Program-made: the position numbers and the translations under genes
The notes under the pieces: model-generated
What the model was told of the DNA's origin: nothing
The model's input: the letters and a program-made list of their open reading frames with translations, nothing else
Databases searched by the model: none
Shown: one piece after another, positions 27,301 to 33,535 of the stretch
How positions within the stretch are numbered: the first letter of the stretch is position 1
Layout: the number at the start of each line of letters is the position of its first letter
Assembly (NCBI GenBank): GCA_902598305.1
Contig: CACKBL010000001.1
Coordinates: 124,001-188,000 of the forward strand
Source of the DNA: an uncultured Bacteroidota bacterium
Lineage (GTDB): Bacteria > Bacteroidota > Bacteroidia > Flavobacteriales > Flavobacteriaceae
DNA: 64,000 nt
Direction: 5' to 3'

Positions 27301-27327
27301 AAAAGGTCTAGAAAAACTAGACCTTTT
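27301..27327. terminator. Strong intrinsic terminator, probably bidirectional
   Basis: AAAAGGTCTAG and CTAGACCTTTT form a perfect 11-bp stem around an A5 loop, beginning right after the Kazal stop codon. The arm ends give U-rich tracts in both directions, so it can end the Kazal transcript rightward and the 27355-28110 gene leftward. Confidence 0.85.
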
Positions 27328-27354
27328 ACTTAAAGTTACTATCAACAAATCATA

Positions 27355-28110
27355 TTATCTAACACTTTTAACAAGCCTCATAATATGTGCTCTTTTAAGA
27401 TCTCTGATTTCATCCATAGCCTGTAAGTTTTTTACTTGATCATCACCAAGTGGATTTGTTTGATCTATATTATTATATACAGTTTCTAAAGAATCGTAAA
27501 AGTCAGCTGTTATATAATTAAACCCTTGTTCAGAACCATAATGATTTAAAACCTTGTGTAAACCCCAGCCTTTCCTTAAACCCGCCTCTTTATGAGCTGG
27601 CATAAAGGTTTCTAGTTCCATTTTTTCGTATTCAGCAGCCTTGTATGGCTTTACGTCCATATAATTAAGAACTACGACAGGCGGAGGAGTTCCGTTTGCT
27701 TGAGGACCATAACCTCCTTTAAGTGACACTAAAACCTGATAGTTTCGGACATAGTTTCTACTAGTCTGAATCTGAGCAGCTCTCCAATCGCTGGCAGAAA
27801 TCCCCTCGAGTTTATTGATAGGAGGATTGTTCCCTCCTGACAAACTTGTTGTAAGGTGAGCATAAACGAATGTTGTAGTCATGTCATTTGCAGCAGGATT
27901 TACTATTTGCCACATATCCCATCCTACAATATCACCATTTTTGATTCTTTCCTTGTGGTACTTTGAGAAAAATTTTTCCTCTAATTCCAAATGTTTTTCA
28001 ACATTTTCATTTTTTACCTTTCCATACCAAAGGTTTACATATACTTTGTCTTGTGCATTGATTGAAACGACAAAACAAAATGTGAAAATTAATAATATAT
28101 AGTTTTTCAT
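27355..28110 (-). CDS. Secreted protein of unknown function, paralogue of the 28577-29326 product
   Basis: The 251-residue product has a cleavable signal peptide ending near INAQ and no transmembrane segment after it. I do not recognise a named domain. The pattern of short strands and helices with IVGWDMWQIVNP, TFVYAHLT and a repeat-like second half (MDVKPYKAAEYEKMELE, GWGLHKVL) suggests two ferredoxin-like (dimeric alpha-beta-barrel) halves. The same HVWKVVN / GW-x-WK core appears in its paralogue two genes upstream. It is last of a three-gene cassette, 26 bases after a small membrane protein. Function is unknown; a periplasmic ligand-binding or oxygenase-like fold is only a guess. Confidence 0.7.
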   Translation of the reverse strand: MKNYILLIFTFCFVVSINAQDKVYVNLWYGKVKNENVEKHLELEEKFFSKYHKERIKNGDIVGWDMWQIVNPAANDMTTTFVYAHLTTSLSGGNNPPINKLEGISASDWRAAQIQTSRNYVRNYQVLVSLKGGYGPQANGTPPPVVVLNYMDVKPYKAAEYEKMELETFMPAHKEAGLRKGWGLHKVLNHYGSEQGFNYITADFYDSLETVYNNIDQTNPLGDDQVKNLQAMDEIRDLKRAHIMRLVKSVR

Positions 28111-28136
28111 TATTTAGATATTTAATTGGTTAAAAT

Positions 28137-28562
28137 TTAATCTTTTGATAAGTTGACCCATACTCCCGCAACAACCATAACCGCAAAAGTTATAATAAAA
28201 ACAAGTGCTGCTGGCTCAGGCATGAAGGCTGGAGGCCAACCTTCGGCTACTGAATATCCAGTAAAATCGATGTAGCTTTTCGTGACTTCAGATAATTCTG
28301 CACCATTGGATAATAATTCAGACAACCTATATGATTGTGCAAGTTGTGCATTATACAAATAAGAAAAAACATTGTATCCAAAAAATACAGTACAAAGGCC
28401 AAAAATTGTAACAAGCACCTTTCCAAAGGTGTTCGCGTTGTTTTCTCTCTGAAATCTAACAAGTCTAAATGTTATAAAAATCAGAGCAGCAAAAGTCAAA
28501 CAATATATCGCGTTAGCAACAAATGCTAGTTGATAATAATTTAAAATTTCTATTTCGTTCAT
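28137..28562 (-). CDS. Small three-helix membrane protein of unknown function
   Basis: The 141-residue product shows three hydrophobic segments at about residues 12-35, 47-70 and 116-138, with a polar loop between helices two and three that holds a GYSVAEGWPPAFMPEPA stretch. No family is recognised. It sits between two paralogous secreted proteins with gaps of 14 and 26 bases, all in the same direction, so the three probably form one transcription unit. The conserved-looking Pro-rich loop before the last helix would face the periplasm if the N-terminus is inside. It could anchor or partner the secreted pair; that is inference. Confidence 0.68.
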   Translation of the reverse strand: MNEIEILNYYQLAFVANAIYCLTFAALIFITFRLVRFQRENNANTFGKVLVTIFGLCTVFFGYNVFSYLYNAQLAQSYRLSELLSNGAELSEVTKSYIDFTGYSVAEGWPPAFMPEPAALVFIITFAVMVVAGVWVNLSKD

Positions 28563-28576
28563 AATTTATGATTTAA

Positions 28577-29326
28577 TTATTCTTTATTTAAAAAAATGAA
28601 TTTTCTAAACACAACTGTGTGTGTTAGATCTCGAAGCTTCATGAATTTTTTATAGTTTGCGTCAGATGCCCAATCGTTGGAAGGGCCTGATCTTGCTTTT
28701 AAAAAATCGGAATATTTATCAAACCAATCTACAGTAAAATGTGTCCAAGAAACTTCAGTCCCAAGATTATCAATTCTTTTTGCCAATGACCAACCTCTTC
28801 GAAGTGAATTTGGAGATATAGACTTTGTGTTTAATTTTTCGAAATCTTCATATGATTTGCTATATCCATGCTTAGCTTTCATAAAATTACAAACCGCAAT
28901 GTCTGGATAAGTTGTAACACCTTTTTGAAGCACTTCAGCAACATTTTTCATTTGGGTTGTAAAAACAATTTTTCTATTTTTTGCATTCTTCTCTCCCCAG
29001 TCTTCAAGTTCTTCCTCAGTAAGGTCAGGAAATAAATCTGTCCATTTAGGCGCTTCAGAGTCCTCGTTTGCATTATCGAGATCGTATACTGCTACAGCCA
29101 AGTGAGTGTAGGGAAATTGTGGGCCGTTAACCACTTTCCAAACATGCCACCCTAAAATTTGACCTGCATCGATATATGCTTGATTTACCTTTTGAAATTT
29201 GGATTTTAAATTACGGTCGTAAGCTCCTATATCTTCAGCTTTTATAAAAGAAAAATCATATGCAATGTTTTGCCCATAAGATGTAGTTATAAAAATAAAA
29301 GAAAGGAAAAATATAAGTCTTTTCAT
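28577..29326 (-). CDS. Secreted protein of unknown function, first gene of a three-gene cassette
   Basis: The 249-residue product has a signal peptide ending near TSYGQ. The mature part resembles the 27355-28110 product: a long helix near residues 35-55, the GWHVWKVVNGP strand, and a second half with LRRGWSLAKRID that matches the partner's RKGWGLHKVLN. A duplicated ferredoxin-like fold is plausible. No catalytic motif is evident and no family name can be given. It is the first gene of the cassette, 14 bases before the membrane protein. The duplication that gave the pair looks old, since only the core motifs are shared. Confidence 0.7.
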   Translation of the reverse strand: MKRLIFFLSFIFITTSYGQNIAYDFSFIKAEDIGAYDRNLKSKFQKVNQAYIDAGQILGWHVWKVVNGPQFPYTHLAVAVYDLDNANEDSEAPKWTDLFPDLTEEELEDWGEKNAKNRKIVFTTQMKNVAEVLQKGVTTYPDIAVCNFMKAKHGYSKSYEDFEKLNTKSISPNSLRRGWSLAKRIDNLGTEVSWTHFTVDWFDKYSDFLKARSGPSNDWASDANYKKFMKLRDLTHTVVFRKFIFLNKE

Positions 29327-29406
29327 AGTTTAATTCTTTTTTGATACAGATAAATCTATTAAAATTAGTTTTAATTTGAAAGTAAATTTGTAATTATTAA
29401 TTGTAA

Positions 29407-29979
29407 CTAATAATTAATATACCACATTATTTTTCCACTTATACCCCTTCTTGACAAACCCACTTCATATCCAAATCTTCCAAACCTATAAAAACCTGCT
29501 ATTTTGTAATTAAATAAAGTTGATTTTTTATTTCTGTTGATAAAAAATTCTACTGAATCCAAATAGGAGGCAAACCGACTTAAACTTTCAATTCCTGCAG
29601 AACCTATCAAATGAAATTTTTTACCAAATGAACGTCCAAGTCTTAACGAAATTATATTGTGGTTGTATACGTAACCCTGCAAAACACTAAATTGACTAAC
29701 AGTAGCACTTGGTTCTTCTTTTAAACTTGGAAGATTTGTTATATATTCAATACCAATTAGTAATTCTTTATCTATTAATAGGTAGTCAGCAGATAAAATA
29801 ACAGAGCTATTTTTTACTTCATTTTTTATTAATGTATTGTACTGGTAGCCAAATCCAAAAATCAAATCAGGTAATCTAGCCGATCTAGCGAAGGGATCAT
29901 GATTTTTTTGAGCATTTAAGTTAACCATACAAATAAGTCCCAAAAAAACTGATTTAATGATAGAATTGTAATTTACCAT
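29407..29979 (-). CDS. Predicted outer-membrane beta-barrel-type protein, unknown function
   Basis: From the ATG at 29979 the product is 190 residues with a signal peptide ending near NLNAQ; an upstream ATG at 30066 would add 29 residues that spoil the signal. The mature chain alternates short amphipathic strands (LIFGFGYQYNTL, SSVILSADYLL, FHLIGSAGIES, YKIAGFYRFG, YEVGLSRRG) in the manner of a small outer-membrane barrel. The C-terminus (KIMWYINY) ends in an aromatic residue, as usual for barrels. No family is recognised. It lies 80 bases upstream of the secreted-protein cassette and could belong with it. Confidence 0.6.
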   Translation of the reverse strand: MVNYNSIIKSVFLGLICMVNLNAQKNHDPFARSARLPDLIFGFGYQYNTLIKNEVKNSSVILSADYLLIDKELLIGIEYITNLPSLKEEPSATVSQFSVLQGYVYNHNIISLRLGRSFGKKFHLIGSAGIESLSRFASYLDSVEFFINRNKKSTLFNYKIAGFYRFGRFGYEVGLSRRGISGKIMWYINY

Positions 29980-30101
29980 TTGAAAAAATATTTGTAAATA
30001 TACATTTAGAGAAATTAAAATAACATTAAGTCTAAGCTTGAAGTAATTTTTAAAAAAATTGTCCATATTTTAAATAAAACATAACTTTAAAGAAAAAATA
30101 A

Positions 30102-30188
30102 ATGGGTGTTGGTGGTATTGTTTTAGGTTCTTTCTTTCTGTGCGTAGCATTATTCATATTAGCAGAAATAAAAGAAAGGTTTTTTTAA
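30102..30188 (+). CDS. 28-codon membrane micro-ORF
   Basis: An ATG with an A-rich leader opens a 28-codon frame ending in TAA. The product begins MGVGGIVLGSFFLC, continues as one hydrophobic helix and finishes with a charged tail ending KERFF. The single helix with positive tail is the form of bitopic small membrane proteins that act as subunits or regulators of larger complexes. It lies in the 295-base gap between the outer-membrane protein and the acylase. Coding status is unproven. Confidence 0.45.
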   Translation: MGVGGIVLGSFFLCVALFILAEIKERFF

Positions 30189-30244
30189 AAAAACTAAAAA
30201 TTTTTCAGTTTATTTTAAACTCAACTTTATAAGGTTAATTAATT

Positions 30245-30334
30245 ATGGATTGGTATTTTAAAAATAGATGGTGGATATGGGCGGTAGCTGGGGTTTACAT
30301 TGCCTACAGAATTTTAGTTTCAATTTTTTTTTAG
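30245..30334 (+). CDS. 29-codon tryptophan-rich membrane micro-ORF
   Basis: An ATG opens a 29-codon frame ending in TAG at 30334. It begins MDWYFKNRWWIW and continues as a single hydrophobic helix to VSIFF. The four Trp and Tyr/Arg near the start are typical of an interfacial anchor, and so rich a Trp content is unlikely from random AT-rich DNA. It follows the other micro-ORF by 56 bases in the same direction and ends 27 bases before the acylase start. Confidence 0.52.
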   Translation: MDWYFKNRWWIWAVAGVYIAYRILVSIFF

Positions 30335-30361
30335 AATATAAATAATTAAGAATTTAACATT

Positions 30362-32413
30362 TTGAATAGATTTTTATTTTTCCTTGTATCAGTTCATATT
30401 GCATACTGTCAAATTAACCCCTTAGATGTTGAAATAGTAAGGGATAAATTTGGAGTACCACATATTTTTGGTAAAACTGATGGAGATGTAGCTTATGGAC
30501 TTGCGTGGGCTAATGCTGAAGATGACTTTGAAACCATTCAAAGTGTCTATCTTGCTGGTAGTTCTATTTTAAGTAAAAAAATAGGAAACAAGGGAATCGG
30601 AGCAGATTTTTTAAGTCAGTTTATCGGTTCCAGCGAACTATTCGATTCCCTTTATGAGAAAAAAATTAGCTCAGAATATAAAAAGATAATTGAAGCGTAT
30701 GCAGATGGGCTCAATAATTATGCAAAAAAATATCCTGAAGAAATTTTAATTAGTGAACTTTTTCCAATCACACCTAAAAAAATGATGCTTTATGCACAAC
30801 TGCAACTATTCATTTCTTCGAGAGGAGACTATTGGATAAAAAAAATATTGAATGATGATATTCGATATGAGGTAAACTTTTCAAATGATCGTGGTTCGAA
30901 CGCGTTTGCATTCAATAGTTCAAAAACTAAAGATGGGAATACGTATTTGGCAATAAACACTCACCAACCACTTGAAGGGCCCGTGTCATGGTATGAAGCT
31001 CATTTGTGCAGCGAAGAAGGAACAAATATTATCGGAGCATTGTTCCCAGGTTCACCTAACATTTTAATTGGTGCAAATGAATATTTAGGCTGGGCTCATA
31101 CCGTAAATTACCCAGATAAAACCGATATTTTCAAATTAGAGATGGAAGATAAAAAAAAGGGATATTACAAATTTGACAATGAAGTCTTAAAATTAAATAC
31201 CTACAAAGCAAAACTTAATTATAAGTTATTGGGTCTTTTTAAGATTAAAATTAAAAAGAAGTTTTACAAAAGTATATATGGTCCAACTTTGAAAAATAAA
31301 AATGGGTTTTACTCTGTTAGAACACCTTCTTTGTTCAATATTGGAGGACTAGAGCAGTGGTGGAGAATGGGAAAATCAAAAACTTTTACCGAGTTTTACA
31401 ATGTTTTAAAATCAAAGCAAATTCCAGGATACAATATCGTCTATGCAGATAGAAATGATACCATTTTTTATATTTCTAACGGTCTTATACCAAAAAGAAT
31501 CGAAGGTTTTGAATGGAAAGAAGCTGTGCCAGGAAATACAAGCAAAACGTTATGGAATGAAACATATGATATTGATGAATTACCCCAGGTCATTCAACCA
31601 TCATCCGGGTATGTTTACAATGCGAACCACAGTCCGTTTCTATCAACTGATGAACAAAATAATCCAGATAGAAATGAGTTTTCAGATGAAATGAATTTTG
31701 AAACTTACGATAATAACAGGTCTAAAAGAATAAAAAGTTTAATTGATTCTTTTGATAAAATTTCCTTTGATGATTTTAAAAAAATAAAATATGATAATCA
31801 GTATCCCAGACCTTATCATTTTTCATGGATGGACATTAATCATTTGGACAAGCTAGATAGTAAGAATTTTCCAGATATTGCCACTCTAATTGAAAATCTA
31901 CAAAATTGGGACAGGAAAGCTAATAGTAGTTCAATAGGAGCTGGTACATTTCTAATGCTTTATCACAGACTTTACAAATACTATAATAAAATTCCAGAGC
32001 CTAAAATAATTCCTCCATCTACCCTGATTCTTGCTCTTAGAGATACAAAAAACTATATGATAAAACATTTTGGGAAATTAAATGTAGAGCTAGGTGAGTA
32101 TCAAAAATTAGTTCGAGGAAAAAATGAACTCCCTTCATTTGGATTACCAGATGTTGTTACAGCTATGCATTCAAAAAATTATAAAGACGGAAAAGTTAAA
32201 GTAGTTGCTGGTGAATCTTATATTGAGCTTGTTAAATTTTCAAAAAATGGGGTTGAAATAGAATCGGTTATATCATATGGAAATTCTGAAAAAAAAGAAT
32301 CAATACATTTTGATGACCAAATGGAAATGTATTTAAATTTCAAGACAAAAAAAATGACTTTTGATAGGGATAAGATTTACAAAGAGGCTAAGAGGATATA
32401 TAATCCCAAATGA
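30362..32413 (+). CDS. Penicillin acylase-family N-terminal nucleophile hydrolase
   Basis: The 683-residue secreted hydrolase cleaves amide bonds after self-processing into alpha and beta chains. A short signal peptide is followed by VEIVRDKFGVPHIFGKTD, the standard family opening, and YGLAWANAEDD. The maturation site is GSNAFAF with Ser179 as the nucleophile. IGANEYLGWAHTVNYPD and VYNANHSPF, with the oxyanion residues, also match. The start is TTG at 30362. Close relatives include acyl-homoserine-lactone acylases and aculeacin acylases, so quorum-signal quenching, lipopeptide cleavage or scavenging are possible. It is probably monocistronic and abuts bshA tail to tail. Confidence 0.88.
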   Translation: MNRFLFFLVSVHIAYCQINPLDVEIVRDKFGVPHIFGKTDGDVAYGLAWANAEDDFETIQSVYLAGSSILSKKIGNKGIGADFLSQFIGSSELFDSLYEKKISSEYKKIIEAYADGLNNYAKKYPEEILISELFPITPKKMMLYAQLQLFISSRGDYWIKKILNDDIRYEVNFSNDRGSNAFAFNSSKTKDGNTYLAINTHQPLEGPVSWYEAHLCSEEGTNIIGALFPGSPNILIGANEYLGWAHTVNYPDKTDIFKLEMEDKKKGYYKFDNEVLKLNTYKAKLNYKLLGLFKIKIKKKFYKSIYGPTLKNKNGFYSVRTPSLFNIGGLEQWWRMGKSKTFTEFYNVLKSKQIPGYNIVYADRNDTIFYISNGLIPKRIEGFEWKEAVPGNTSKTLWNETYDIDELPQVIQPSSGYVYNANHSPFLSTDEQNNPDRNEFSDEMNFETYDNNRSKRIKSLIDSFDKISFDDFKKIKYDNQYPRPYHFSWMDINHLDKLDSKNFPDIATLIENLQNWDRKANSSSIGAGTFLMLYHRLYKYYNKIPEPKIIPPSTLILALRDTKNYMIKHFGKLNVELGEYQKLVRGKNELPSFGLPDVVTAMHSKNYKDGKVKVVAGESYIELVKFSKNGVEIESVISYGNSEKKESIHFDDQMEMYLNFKTKKMTFDRDKIYKEAKRIYNPK

Positions 32414-33535
32414 TTATTTTGAAAAAAGCTTATAAACTTCCTCGTATTGAGGTATGATTTTTTTGATATCATATTTCTTAGCTGTGTTGTAGGCACCTTC
32501 TTTCATTTTTTTTAATAAAATGTCATCTTTTAAAATCTCAATTGACTTTAATGACATTTTTTGAATATCACCTAGATCAAAAAGAAAACCAGAAACACCT
32601 TCCATATTCACTTCCGGGAGTCCACCTACATTGGTTGAAATAATTGGCACCTTTAGCATCATTGCCTCTAATGCTGAAAGTCCAAAACTTTCTATTTCAG
32701 ATGGCAAGAGGAATAAATCAGAATAACTTAAAATATCATATACTTGATTGCTATTCCCGAGAAATTTTACTTTCTCAATTATACCTAGTTCTTTACATCT
32801 TTTCATGCATTTCAACCTGTCAGGTCCGTCACCAACCATAATTAGTTTTGATTTGACCTGCTTTTGAATATTATTAAAAATATCGATAACATCTAAAGTT
32901 CTTTTTACTTTTCTGAAATTACTTACATGAGATATTATTTTCTCATCACGACCGGCAATAAACTCTCTATCGAAATCTTGTTTGTAATCTAAATATTTTG
33001 AAATATCAACAAAATTGGGAATAACCTTTATTTCCTTGTGGATGTTAAAAAGTTTTTTTGTTTCATTTTTTAAATCTTCAGAAACAGATGTTACAAAATC
33101 AGAATTGTTGATACTAAATTTTACAGCCGGCTTATAAAAAGGATGCTTTCCAACAAGAGTTATGTCTGTTCCATGAAGTGTAGTAACTATTGGAATATTT
33201 ACATTTTCTGACTGCAAAATTTGCTTTGTCATATATGCTGCATAGGCATGGGGAATTGCATAATGAACATGTAAAAGTTCAATATTATATTTTTTAACTG
33301 TATCTACTAATTTGCTCGACAGGGCAAGTTCATAAGGTTGGTAATGAAAAAGTGGATAATCTGGAACATTAACTTCATGAAAAAATAAGCTGCTGTTTAT
33401 TATTTCTAACCTAACTGGTTGTTTATATGTAATGAAATGAACTTCATATTTAGACTTAGATAATTGCAAACCAAGTTCAGTAGCTACCACACCGCTTCCT
33501 CCAAAAGTTGGATAACAAACAATACCTATTTTCAT
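32414..33535 (-). CDS. bshA: N-acetyl-alpha-D-glucosaminyl L-malate synthase BshA
   Basis: BshA transfers GlcNAc from UDP-GlcNAc to L-malate in the first step of bacillithiol synthesis. The 373-residue GT4 glycosyltransferase starts with GIVCYPTFGGSGVVATELG, which is highly specific to BshA, followed by LLHVHYAIPHAYAAYM and TTLHGTDITLVG. The C-terminal Rossmann domain carries SEIESFGLSALEAM, the donor-binding EX7E-type motif, and STNVGGLPE. The gene follows the GH3 fusion by one base in the same direction. Bacillithiol is known in Bacteroidota, and this gene indicates low-molecular-weight thiol chemistry here. Confidence 0.95.
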   Translation of the reverse strand: MKIGIVCYPTFGGSGVVATELGLQLSKSKYEVHFITYKQPVRLEIINSSLFFHEVNVPDYPLFHYQPYELALSSKLVDTVKKYNIELLHVHYAIPHAYAAYMTKQILQSENVNIPIVTTLHGTDITLVGKHPFYKPAVKFSINNSDFVTSVSEDLKNETKKLFNIHKEIKVIPNFVDISKYLDYKQDFDREFIAGRDEKIISHVSNFRKVKRTLDVIDIFNNIQKQVKSKLIMVGDGPDRLKCMKRCKELGIIEKVKFLGNSNQVYDILSYSDLFLLPSEIESFGLSALEAMMLKVPIISTNVGGLPEVNMEGVSGFLFDLGDIQKMSLKSIEILKDDILLKKMKEGAYNTAKKYDIKKIIPQYEEVYKLFSK

